Of a DNA stretch of 32,936 nt, positions 21,144 through 27,977 are shown one piece after another. The notes beneath the pieces are model-generated. The model saw only the letters and a program-made list of their open reading frames with translations, searched no databases and was not told the DNA's origin. Positions within the stretch are counted from its first letter, which is position 1; each line of letters opens with the position of its first letter. The stretch is from a virus. Where the stretch lies: positions 1 through 32,936 of IMG/VR virus record IMGVR_UViG_3300044996_000076; one strand, 5' to 3'. The translations under genes and the position numbers were made by a program.

Positions 21144-22041
21144 CGGCGGGTGGCGATATACCGGCCACGACGCTATCCCCGACATCGGGAGGAAGGTACG
21201 CCTGCCGTTGTGGAAGTTCGTGAACAGGGGGAACATCTGCCCGGAGTCGGTGCTCGACACACACCCTCCCGACGCGCACGGCAACCGCTACACGGGGCGG
21301 GTTGTCGTGGACTGGTGGCCGGACAACGAACCGGTCACGATAGACCACCTGGACATGTTCGGCCCACGCGACGTAGTAGCGTGGCCGCTGTACTACGGGG
21401 CACCGCACGCGAACATACGCGGGCCAGGAACGGGGGTAAGGCTGCGGAGCTATGACGTGAACCTCGCGCTGCTGGCCGACCTCTGCCAGCGGTATCCAGG
21501 CATCGGCATCATGCTGGGGAACTGCGGTTCGGAACTGGCGTATCACCACCTCCTATGCGCGCCGGACCAGCGTCACCGCGAGTGGGTAATCGAACAGGAT
21601 GTGCGGTTTGTCCGCGAGACCGGCAAGCTCGTGCGAGACTTGGGCGGGCGTCCGTGGTGGGGACCGATGGAGCGGGAGGTCCTGATTGACTGCTACCACG
21701 GGGGCTGGAGGATGCGCGCGGCGGCCCAGGAGTTCGACGGGGCATTCGTGGTCTTCCAGGAAGGGGGGATGTTCCCGCGCTGGACGATGGTCTACGGCAA
21801 CTCCGAAGCGGACGGAATATGGCTCGACGGAGAGGAGGTGCCTCACCCGTCCCGGCCCGAGTGGAGGGATGACTACGGGCTATTCGTCGCGTGGAGCCAC
21901 CGCGAACCCTATCCGTACCCGAGGCTCCTGCAGTACTTTACCGACTTCGAGGTCTGGCACTGCATCGGGTACGACCGGGAGTTCCTGCTGGGCTACGACA
22001 ACACGCTGGCCTACCATCGCTGCCGGGGGATGGTTTACTGA
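21124..22041 (+). CDS. Hypothetical protein (305 residues)
   Basis: ATG at 21124 is preferred because GGGAGG lies 6 bases upstream; a GTG at 21118 is possible. It overlaps the GluRS-like gene by 20 bases. The sequence is rich in Trp, Tyr, Asp and His: VDWWPDNEPVTIDHLDMFGP, DVVAWPLYYGAPHANIRG, GIGIMLGNCGSELAYHHLL, VFQEGGMFPRWTMVYGNSE, FTDFEVWHCIGYDREFLLG. Regular strand-helix spacing could be a TIM barrel like glycoside hydrolases, but no catalytic signature is identifiable. Neighbouring secreted GH123-like protein makes a carbohydrate link possible. Function unknown. Confidence 0.6.
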   Translation: MPCELSDGGWRYTGHDAIPDIGRKVRLPLWKFVNRGNICPESVLDTHPPDAHGNRYTGRVVVDWWPDNEPVTIDHLDMFGPRDVVAWPLYYGAPHANIRGPGTGVRLRSYDVNLALLADLCQRYPGIGIMLGNCGSELAYHHLLCAPDQRHREWVIEQDVRFVRETGKLVRDLGGRPWWGPMEREVLIDCYHGGWRMRAAAQEFDGAFVVFQEGGMFPRWTMVYGNSEADGIWLDGEEVPHPSRPEWRDDYGLFVAWSHREPYPYPRLLQYFTDFEVWHCIGYDREFLLGYDNTLAYHRCRGMVY

Positions 22042-22313
22042 TGCTCCCGTACTCCTGCTCGCACGTCCGGCTGCGGGTCCTGACGCGGCCATTCCTGCGG
22101 ACGGCCTTCCTGCATGGGGGAGAGGTCCTGTTCGAGCTCCCCTCGATAATGACCATGAACTATGACGTTCGGCACAGCGGTCACGTTCCGCCGGTGGCTG
22201 CGGTCTGCCCGACCTGCGGCGAACCGTGCGGTTGGCGGCTCGTAGAGCCCATCTGGCGGCCTCCAGTAAGCGAAGTGGGGTTGGAGGGCGGAGGCGAGAT
22301 TCCGACCCCGTAG
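22041..22313 (+). CDS. Small zinc-ribbon-like protein (90 residues)
   Basis: ATG sharing one base with the previous TGA. The N-terminal part alternates hydrophobic and charged residues (VRLRVLTRPFLRTAFLHGGE); a Cys cluster VCPTCGEPCGW follows (C-x2-C-x3-C), suitable for half a metal site, perhaps completed by Cys or His earlier (DVRHSGH). The end is Pro/Gly-rich. No known family recognised. Confidence 0.5.
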   Translation: MLPYSCSHVRLRVLTRPFLRTAFLHGGEVLFELPSIMTMNYDVRHSGHVPPVAAVCPTCGEPCGWRLVEPIWRPPVSEVGLEGGGEIPTP

Positions 22314-22377
22314 AATGGCCCACAGCGGCCTTCACAGGCGACTTCACAGAACCGCAGGGTAGAGGGAGGAATAGGCC

Positions 22378-22569
22378 GTGAACGACCAGAACGTAGACTC
22401 GGGCCGGACTCAACGAGGAGACATCATCATTCGAGGGATAGAACAGGAGGTTGACGAACTCCTGCGGGAACTAGACGCGGCAGGGAAATGCCCACAATGC
22501 GGGTCGGCACTCGCCCTGAAACTCTTCTCTGATGGGGTACTCTGCCCGGAGTGCAAGTGGAGCCGGTAG
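22378..22569 (+). CDS. Small zinc-ribbon protein (63 residues)
   Basis: GTG with AGGGAGGA 7-8 bases upstream. An acidic helix (IEQEVDELLRELDAAG) is followed by a C-terminal zinc ribbon: KCPQCGSALALKLFSDGVLC then PECKW, giving C-x2-C ... C-x2-C. Such ribbons bind nucleic acid or proteins. It ends the accessory block. The region 22314-22377 before it contains only the ribosome site. Confidence 0.65.
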   Translation: MNDQNVDSGRTQRGDIIIRGIEQEVDELLRELDAAGKCPQCGSALALKLFSDGVLCPECKWSR

Positions 22570-22610
22570 GCTACTGGTGGAATGGCAGGTTCGTTGCATA
22601 GCCTCCGGCG

Positions 22611-22640
22611 TTGACGACCATAGGCGGGAGGTGCTACGAT
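22611..22640 (+). promoter_or_regulatory. Weak promoter candidate overlapping a start codon
   Basis: TTGACG (22611-22616), 18-base spacer, TGC-TACGAT (22635-22640). The -10 overlaps the ATG at 22639, so transcription from here would begin inside that gene and could only serve downstream genes. The -10 also overlaps the spacing from the ribosome site GGGAGG. May be coincidental. Confidence 0.3.
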
Positions 22641-23001
22641 GTTCACGCAGGGCGGGAAGCGGCTAATCGTACTGTTGTCGGTGTTCCTGGCGGGTGTGCT
22701 TGCGGGGATGTGGCGGGCGGAGTGGGAGGCGGGTAACACGTCGGATGAGAAGCGGGCGGCGCTGGAGGAGAAGGTCGCGAACCTGGAGGCGACCGTCAAG
22801 TTCTACCAGGGACTCTCGCAACCGACAATGCGCGAGAGGATACTGAGCGGGGGGCAATCGGGATGGGCGTCCTCGCAGTCGGGGACCAGCTACGCTTCGA
22901 CGGGGCGGAAGGGACCGTCCGCGCCGTTACCAGCACTACCGACGCCAACGGGCGGGGGACCGTCACCTATGGGGGGAGCACGTTCCACTTCCGTGCGCTG
23001 A
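22639..23001 (+). CDS. Membrane-anchored coiled-coil protein overlapping the next gene
   Basis: 120 residues, ATG with GGGAGG 7 bases upstream. A single transmembrane segment (RLIVLLSVFLAGVLAGMW, about 8-25) is followed by a coiled coil (EKRAALEEKVANLEATVKFY, about 37-56) and a low-complexity Ser/Gly/Pro tail. The last 139 bases overlap the large tail protein in another frame, and the tail sequence there looks like a by-product of that gene. The layout resembles inner-membrane spanin or holin-associated proteins, but no signature is decisive. The next gene is in the -1 frame and six G (22849-22854) precede it, so a frameshift fusion is conceivable. Confidence 0.55.
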   Translation: MFTQGGKRLIVLLSVFLAGVLAGMWRAEWEAGNTSDEKRAALEEKVANLEATVKFYQGLSQPTMRERILSGGQSGWASSQSGTSYASTGRKGPSAPLPALPTPTGGGPSPMGGARSTSVR

Positions 23002-24833
23002 AGGCAACGGTCTCGGGCGTAGACTACCCTCTCGTCGCAACCTCTGACGCGGTGTTCCGGGTCGGGGTCCTCCAGAACGACTCCGACCCGTTGTTGTTTG
23101 CCCTCGTGCTGGACGACGGCCCGGCTCCGTGGGGCTGGGGGCGGCGCGTCCTCGGGAAGACCTCGTGGGCGGCGGCGGGAGACTACGCGGCGGCGGACTC
23201 CGTGGTGTTCCGCATGGGCTGGGCACCGGGTACGATCACGATCCAGAAGGGCGGGGTTGCTCAGGCGAGCGTGTATGCCGAGCTCGTGCTGACCTACTCG
23301 ACCTCAGACGGGGTGCATGAGGCCTGGTGGCAGCCCGCGTACCCATCGAAGGCGGGGTCAACCTGGGGCGCGGCGGAGGGGCGCTTCCAGACGGACGGCA
23401 GCGGCATCCTGTGGGATGTCACGACCGGCTCGGCGCTGCCGATTATCGTACCTCGCGGGTTCGGGGCGCTCGGCTATAGGTCGGCGGCTACGGATGGCTG
23501 GCCCGACTGCCCCGAGGCCGAACGCCTGCTAACCGGGGTAGAGGTCTGGTACCTGCAGGAGTCCGCGCCTGTGAGCGAGGGAGCGAGCACGACGCTGAAC
23601 GTGGCCTCCTGCGAGCTGACCGTAACCGGCCCGGTCGGGGCTCAGATAATCGCCTACTGGGAGGGCGCACAACGGAGGGCGGCCCATACCATCCCGATTG
23701 GCGGGTCGCGCACGCTGACTGGCCTGCCGCCGGGCGAGTACGCGGTTGCCGCATTTCACCCCACTGACACGACCAAGGAGGTTCCGCGCGGGTCTACCAC
23801 GCTGGCCGCAAACGGCGGGACCGGAACCGTCGCGCTGGGCTCCTGGGTAGACCATAGCGCAGACAGCGTAATCCTCGTGCGGGCCTACCTGGATGGCTCG
23901 GCTGACCGCGCGGTCGGGGCGGCGGTCTGGAAGAGACGCGGCACTCCCTCCGTCTGGGAGCAGGCCGGAACAACCGACGCCAACGGCGAGGTCACCGTCT
24001 CGATGACGGGCGGCGTAGCGCAGATTCGGATCATCGACGACCGAGGGTGCGCGGTCACGACGCAGGTCCTCAGCGCGGGAGAAGTGTGGGACCCGCAGAT
24101 TACCTTCCGGATCGGAGTTTGCCGGTCGGCGACGTGGTCGCCCCAACCCGCCTACGTCGAGGGGCTGCTGCCCTGGGGGAACGCGGGAGTTCACCCGAAC
24201 CTGGAACTCGGCGGGCCACCCGCGTACCTGCAGAACGAGTCCAGCGGGGACCAGTACCAGTTCGCGGATGCAAGCCTCGGGAACGGGTACATGAGCGAGA
24301 CGCTGCCGCACACGGTGCTTGACCTCTCGGGGACGACCATTCCAGCCTCGGCCCTGCAGTCCTACAGCCTATACGACATGGACGACACGCTCATCTCTTC
24401 GGGCTGGCAGATGTGGCCGGTCGCGGACCCTCCGTGGACTCCGGCTTCGCCGTCCTGGTGGGAGAACCTGACCGAGGGGCGTCCGGTCTACGGGGCAGTC
24501 GGCGGCAAGATTGCGGGAAACGTGGTGGAGGCCTCTCGCGGGGACCTGGTGACCGTGGACAACCTTCGCGAGGCGGCGCGCATGGGCCTGGAGACCGGCA
24601 AGTTCACGCAGCCCTTGGAGGTGCGCTCGTACTCCGCGACGGCGGCGCTCAGCACCCGACCGACGACGTTCACCTCCGCCGAGTGCCCATACTGCGGGGG
24701 GCCTGTCTGGAGCGAGCCAGATGGCGGAGGATACCAGCGAGGGTACTGCATCCCCTGTGCCGCGAACGGGGCGATAGTCGATGCCCGCCCGTACTTTCTG
24801 ACACAGACATTGAGTGCGCTTGACGACTGGTGA
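22863..24833 (+). CDS. Large tail structural protein with beta domains and a C-terminal zinc ribbon
   Basis: 656 residues, ATG with only a weak G-rich site upstream. Beta-rich N-terminus (LAVGDQLRFDGAEGTVRAVT, VLQNDSDPLLFALVLDDG). Around 240-400 are Ig-like or carboxypeptidase-regulatory-like repeats (TLNVASCELTVTGPVGAQII, LTGLPPGEYAVAAFHPTD, AGTTDANGEVTVSMTGG). The C-terminus has a zinc ribbon AECPYCGGPVW ... GYCIPC. Such proteins occur among distal tail, baseplate and fibre components. Position before the hub region agrees, but the methyltransferase and propeller genes separate them. No enzymatic domain recognised. Confidence 0.65.
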   Translation: MGVLAVGDQLRFDGAEGTVRAVTSTTDANGRGTVTYGGSTFHFRALKATVSGVDYPLVATSDAVFRVGVLQNDSDPLLFALVLDDGPAPWGWGRRVLGKTSWAAAGDYAAADSVVFRMGWAPGTITIQKGGVAQASVYAELVLTYSTSDGVHEAWWQPAYPSKAGSTWGAAEGRFQTDGSGILWDVTTGSALPIIVPRGFGALGYRSAATDGWPDCPEAERLLTGVEVWYLQESAPVSEGASTTLNVASCELTVTGPVGAQIIAYWEGAQRRAAHTIPIGGSRTLTGLPPGEYAVAAFHPTDTTKEVPRGSTTLAANGGTGTVALGSWVDHSADSVILVRAYLDGSADRAVGAAVWKRRGTPSVWEQAGTTDANGEVTVSMTGGVAQIRIIDDRGCAVTTQVLSAGEVWDPQITFRIGVCRSATWSPQPAYVEGLLPWGNAGVHPNLELGGPPAYLQNESSGDQYQFADASLGNGYMSETLPHTVLDLSGTTIPASALQSYSLYDMDDTLISSGWQMWPVADPPWTPASPSWWENLTEGRPVYGAVGGKIAGNVVEASRGDLVTVDNLREAARMGLETGKFTQPLEVRSYSATAALSTRPTTFTSAECPYCGGPVWSEPDGGGYQRGYCIPCAANGAIVDARPYFLTQTLSALDDW

Positions 24834-24835
24834 CG

Positions 24836-24864
24836 TTGACTCCGGGCAGCCGATGAGGTATACT
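24836..24864 (+). promoter_or_regulatory. Strong sigma-70-type promoter of the methyltransferase gene
   Basis: TTGACT (24836-24841), 17-base spacer, TATACT (24859-24864): five of six consensus bases in each box. It starts 3 bases after the upstream stop. The expected start near 24871 coincides with the first base before a long RNA stem, so the transcript would begin directly with the structured leader. Confidence 0.75.
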
Positions 24865-24870
24865 GTCTAC

Positions 24871-24977
24871 AGGCTGAGGTAGCAGTCGCAATCCAGACCG
24901 GATACGCGCTTTGCCCCGCGCCCGGGTGGCTGCTACCTCAGCCCCCAAACGCGGGGCATTCTACTTTGAGGTGCAAA
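24871..24977 (+). promoter_or_regulatory. Structured leader with two interleaved inverted repeats (possible pseudoknot)
   Basis: Repeat A: 24872-24885 (GGCTGAGGTAGCAG) pairs perfectly with 24930-24943, extendable to 18 pairs with G-U (24872-24889 with 24926-24943). Repeat B: TGCCCCGCG at 24912-24920 pairs perfectly with CGCGGGGCA at 24950-24958. The order A5'-B5'-A3'-B3' means they either form a pseudoknot or compete. Repeat B ends 9 bases before the GAGGTG ribosome site (24968-24973) of the GTG start at 24978 and is followed by a T-rich stretch, so it could act on translation or early termination. The repeats might instead be a binding site for the ParB-like protein. Confidence 0.65.
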
Positions 24978-26090
24978 GTGGAACCAAAGGTAGACCCAGA
25001 CTTTCAGAAGCTGTTGCCCCCTCTTTCGTCGGGGGAACTCAACGAACTCGAAGCCTCAATTCGGGATGAGGGCATACGCGAACCCCTCGTTTTATGGCGC
25101 GGGGTGCTGATTGACGGGCACAATCGTTTTGATATCGCAAAGAAACACGGCCTGCCGTATCGTACGACTTCGTTGGACTTTGAGGACCGAGCGGCCGCCA
25201 GAAAATGGGTCATACGTAACCAACTTGGGCGACGCAACCTCACCGCCGATTGGGTAAGCTACCTGAGGGGCCAGGAGGTGAAGGAAGCGCCGAGAGAGGC
25301 GGGGTCAAGGACCGACACCTCGGGAAAAAATGTCACAAGGTTACAGGAGCTTGCTGGCGAACATGGTGTTGACCGGAGAACACTGCACCGCGATGCCCAC
25401 TTCGCCGAGGCTGTAGACACCGTGGCGAAAGCGGCTGGAGAGGATACCCGCGATACTCTCCTATCCGGCAAACTGACCCGCGAGGAAGTAAAGAGGCTCT
25501 CCCAGATTGCAGAGGAACGTCCGTGCGACGTTCGGGCTGCAATCATGGAGACTAGCGACAAGCCGCCCGCAGAAGCGCGGAAGACCGAGGCGTGGCAGAA
25601 CATCCACTCGTCGAAGTCTAACGAATGGTATACGCCGGAGGAATACATCGAGGCTGCCAGACGGGTACTCGGCAGCATTGACGTTGACCCGGCCTCAAAC
25701 GAGGAGGCACAGACAAACGTCGTCCGCGCGGAGACGTACTACACTGAACAGGAAGACGGGCTGGCCTACGACTGGCGCGGTACCGTGTGGCTGAATCCGC
25801 CGTGGGGCAAGGAACACCCGCAGTTTGTGGAGCGGCTCCTCAATCAGTACGCGCGGGGCAACACAACGGCGGCGATACTACTCGTCAACGCGCACTCGAC
25901 AGACACGGCATGGTTCCAGCCGCTATGGAACCACATCCTCTGTTTCACCGACCACCGAATCAACTTCTACGGGTCAGAAGGTTCCGGGTCAACGCACGGA
26001 AGCGTGTTCGTTTACCTGGGGCCAGACCGCAAGGCATTCGCAGAGGCATTCTCTAAGTTCGGGGCCGTTGTGGAGCGCTATCATGCCTAA
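24978..26090 (+). CDS. ParB-like domain fused to phage Dam N6-adenine methyltransferase
   Basis: 370 residues from GTG, with GAGGTG 4 bases upstream; a TTG at 24966 is less likely. Residues about 1-85 are a ParB/Srx-like domain: LSSGELNELEASIRDEGIRE, VLIDGHNRFDIAKKHGLPY. A helix-turn-helix part follows (LQELAGEHGVDRRTLHRDA, 122-140). The C-terminal part is a phage-type Dam methyltransferase: NEWYTPEEYIEAARRVLGSI then DVDPASN at 215-241, and catalytic NPPW at 273-276, plus ILLVNAHSTDTAWF. It should methylate adenine in DNA, protecting phage DNA or marking it. It has its own promoter and structured leader. Codon and A/T content seem slightly higher than in neighbours. Confidence 0.88.
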   Translation: MEPKVDPDFQKLLPPLSSGELNELEASIRDEGIREPLVLWRGVLIDGHNRFDIAKKHGLPYRTTSLDFEDRAAARKWVIRNQLGRRNLTADWVSYLRGQEVKEAPREAGSRTDTSGKNVTRLQELAGEHGVDRRTLHRDAHFAEAVDTVAKAAGEDTRDTLLSGKLTREEVKRLSQIAEERPCDVRAAIMETSDKPPAEARKTEAWQNIHSSKSNEWYTPEEYIEAARRVLGSIDVDPASNEEAQTNVVRAETYYTEQEDGLAYDWRGTVWLNPPWGKEHPQFVERLLNQYARGNTTAAILLVNAHSTDTAWFQPLWNHILCFTDHRINFYGSEGSGSTHGSVFVYLGPDRKAFAEAFSKFGAVVERYHA

Positions 26091-26487
26091 CCTTCGTAGC
26101 AGGGACGCATACCGCGACGCAGCGTGGGATTGGTCGTGCCTGGACGGGTGCTTCTCCGGCTCGATACGCCCCACCGACATTGACGGCCTCGTTGAGAGGA
26201 AGGGACACGCGCTGTTTCTCGAAGCGAAGCCGCCCAACGGGTATCTGACGGTCGGGCAAGAACTGACATTCAAGTCCCTTTCACGCAAGCCGCTTCTATG
26301 CGCGATAGTCTTCTTCGGAGAGGACGGGAAACCACCGTCCATTGAGCGGATTGACTTGTACCAGAATGGTGTTTGCCGAAGCCTCGGCGGTGCGTCATTC
26401 GGGCTGCTGCTGGAGGTGGTTTCGTCGTGGTACAAGCACGCCGACTCTGGTGTGCAGTCCGAGTTTGAGTGGCGCGCCCACGCTTGA
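26083..26487 (+). CDS. PD-(D/E)XK nuclease-like protein (VRR-NUC/HJR type)
   Basis: 134 residues, ATG overlapping the methyltransferase stop by 8 bases. The sequence SGSIRPTDIDGLVERKGHAL then FLEAKPPNGYLTVGQEL shows the PD-(D/E)XK core: Asp34, Glu47-x-Lys49 and a following Gln59, as in phage Holliday-junction-resolvase-like or VRR nucleases. A C-terminal helix (ASFGLLLEVVSSWYKHA) completes it. Pairing with a DNA adenine methyltransferase suggests a DNA modification or processing pair. The stop TGA lies inside the -35 box of the next promoter. Confidence 0.75.
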   Translation: MPNLRSRDAYRDAAWDWSCLDGCFSGSIRPTDIDGLVERKGHALFLEAKPPNGYLTVGQELTFKSLSRKPLLCAIVFFGEDGKPPSIERIDLYQNGVCRSLGGASFGLLLEVVSSWYKHADSGVQSEFEWRAHA

Positions 26488-26512
26488 CCTTCCCCCGTGA
26501 AACTGCTACCCT
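26484..26512 (+). promoter_or_regulatory. Promoter of a leaderless transcript (propeller gene 1)
   Basis: TTGACC (26484-26489), 17-base spacer, TGC-TACCCT (26507-26512). Only 6 bases (TTCCCC) separate the -10 from the ATG at 26519, so transcription should begin at the A of the ATG. No Shine-Dalgarno exists there. The upstream stop TGA (26485-26487) is inside the -35 box. Confidence 0.72.
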
Positions 26513-26518
26513 TTCCCC

Positions 26519-27649
26519 ATGCAAACCTTCGTCCGCAACACGACGGCAGGCGGGCACGCTGACCGACCCGTGACCGGCTGGCCGCGCCCCGCCGAATACT
26601 ACGAGACCGATGACTACCTCGTTGACCCGTGGGCGGACGGCCTGCCCCGCTGGGTAGCGGTCCATATCGTCCTCGGCTCCCTCGCGGGCGGCGTGTTCAT
26701 CGACGGGGAGTCCATCGCCGCCGCCGAGGCCCGCGTCGGAGACACCATCGGGCCGGTACAGTTGAAGCTCAAGCTGACCGCCGATTACATGGGCTCCGGC
26801 AAGACGGTACGTGTCACCGCGACCAACGCCTACACAGGGGCCGCCGACGTGCTGGAGGCGACGGTACCGCAGGGCGCGGACTCGGGGGACCTCGTGTTCC
26901 TGAAGTGGGCTCCGCACGACGAGTACCCTGGCGCGCGGAACTGGTACACGGACGTGACCGCCGTCAGCGAGGTCTCCGGCGACGGCTACCTCGCCTGCCA
27001 GATAGTGAACGACGGCCCTTCCTGGCGCAGCAGCACCGGCGTGATTGTCCTCCACAACGCGCACTCCCCCTATGCCGTAGACGCGCGCCTGGGCGGGCGA
27101 GACCCGTACATGGTGACCGAGGCCCGCGTGGGCACGGTCCACCTCGTCTATCTGCGCGACGGGCAGGTTATGCACTCCGTCAAGGAGTTCGGGGAGGCGT
27201 TCGCGGACCCGTACTCCGTGACGCAGCGGGCGAACTGGGCCGCCGCTTGCCGACGCCCCTGCATCGGGCGGCTGTACCAGGGCGGGGCGCTCCTGTGCTC
27301 GGCGACCTCCAACGGGGCGACGTGGTTCTGGCGCTCGCAGACCAATGGCGACTCCTGGGAGACGCTGACGAACATCCCTGTAGAGTACGCCCAGTGGTTC
27401 GTCGAGCCGCGCACCGAACTGCTGCACCTCGTGGGCCTCCAAGGCGGCGCGGTCGTCTACTCATGGTCCGACACCAACGGGCTCTACTGGTCCGCGCCGG
27501 AGACGGTGGCGACCTCAGACGGGACGGTCCCTCCAACAATCACGCGGCAGGGCGCGAGGCTGTACGTTCAGGCATACGTGGGCGGGCGCACGCGGACCTA
27601 CAGGTATACGGGCGCGGAGTGGCAGCTTGCGGGCAGCCTCGGCACTTGA
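26519..27649 (+). CDS. Asp-box (sialidase/BNR propeller-like) protein
   Basis: 376 residues, ATG without ribosome site, placed 6 bases after a -10 box. The N-terminal part is a beta domain (ADGLPRWVAVHIVLGSLAGG, GKTVRVTATNAYTGAADVLE). The C-terminal half looks like a beta-propeller: repeated strands such as GTVHLVYLRDGQVMHSVKEF and LLHLVGLQGGAVVYSWSDTN, with Asp-box motifs SQTNGDSW (273-280) and SDTNGLYW (317-324). Asp boxes occur in sialidases and many other propellers. No sialidase Arg triad is evident. It could be a carbohydrate-binding virion spike or tail fibre. Shares motif type and promoter with the next gene. Confidence 0.65.
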   Translation: MQTFVRNTTAGGHADRPVTGWPRPAEYYETDDYLVDPWADGLPRWVAVHIVLGSLAGGVFIDGESIAAAEARVGDTIGPVQLKLKLTADYMGSGKTVRVTATNAYTGAADVLEATVPQGADSGDLVFLKWAPHDEYPGARNWYTDVTAVSEVSGDGYLACQIVNDGPSWRSSTGVIVLHNAHSPYAVDARLGGRDPYMVTEARVGTVHLVYLRDGQVMHSVKEFGEAFADPYSVTQRANWAAACRRPCIGRLYQGGALLCSATSNGATWFWRSQTNGDSWETLTNIPVEYAQWFVEPRTELLHLVGLQGGAVVYSWSDTNGLYWSAPETVATSDGTVPPTITRQGARLYVQAYVGGRTRTYRYTGAEWQLAGSLGT

Positions 27650-27674
27650 CGCGCGGCGCGGCGTGTGCTACCCT
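27646..27674 (+). promoter_or_regulatory. Promoter of a leaderless transcript (propeller gene 2)
   Basis: TTGACG (27646-27651), 17-base spacer, TGC-TACCCT (27669-27674), then 6 bases (TCGGTC) and ATG at 27681. Same -10 sequence and same 6-base gap as at 26519, and again the upstream stop TGA (27647-27649) is inside the -35 box. No Shine-Dalgarno precedes the ATG. Confidence 0.72.
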
Positions 27675-27680
27675 TCGGTC

Positions 27681-27968
27681 ATGCTCGCAGACACGCTTTC
27701 CCGCACCGAACTGACCGGCGTTGTCGGCCTGCTGTACGCGGCGGGCCTGTCGGGCGGGAACGGGTACGCGGCCTTCAGCGAGGACTCGGGCGCGACGAAC
27801 TACGAGGCCCCGGTGAAGGTGGCAGACGACGTAGACGAGGAGAACCCCGCGCTGACCCTCGGCCCGGGCGGCGAGTGGTTCTCGGCGTTCGTCCTCGGAG
27901 ACAAGGTTCGCGTCTACCGCAGCCGGGATCACTGCGGTAGCTGGGCAGTCACCCAAACTCTACAGTAG
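27681..27968 (+). CDS. Small Asp-box protein (95 residues)
   Basis: Start ATG 27681 is set by the leaderless promoter spacing; no ribosome site. Two Asp-box-like motifs, SEDSGATNY (33-41) and SRDHCGSW (81-88), separated by strands (NPALTLGPGGEWFSAFVL, DKVRVYRSRD), give one or two propeller blades. Too short for a full propeller; it may oligomerise or be a remnant. It is related in motif to the preceding protein and probably arose from the same kind of module. Confidence 0.6.
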   Translation: MLADTLSRTELTGVVGLLYAAGLSGGNGYAAFSEDSGATNYEAPVKVADDVDEENPALTLGPGGEWFSAFVLGDKVRVYRSRDHCGSWAVTQTLQ

Positions 27969-27977
27969 GGGCGCGCG

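Noticed and set aside
26270-27442. Long minus-strand open frame (about 390 codons) opposite the Asp-box gene
   Set aside because: Sense gene has clear propeller motifs; the reverse product is Arg/Val/Gly-rich with no domain or ribosome site. GC-rich coding DNA often leaves such frames open.
26629-27714. Plus-strand frame of 361 codons overlapping the Asp-box gene
   Set aside because: Extremely Arg/Gly-rich, a frame-shifted reading of the real gene.
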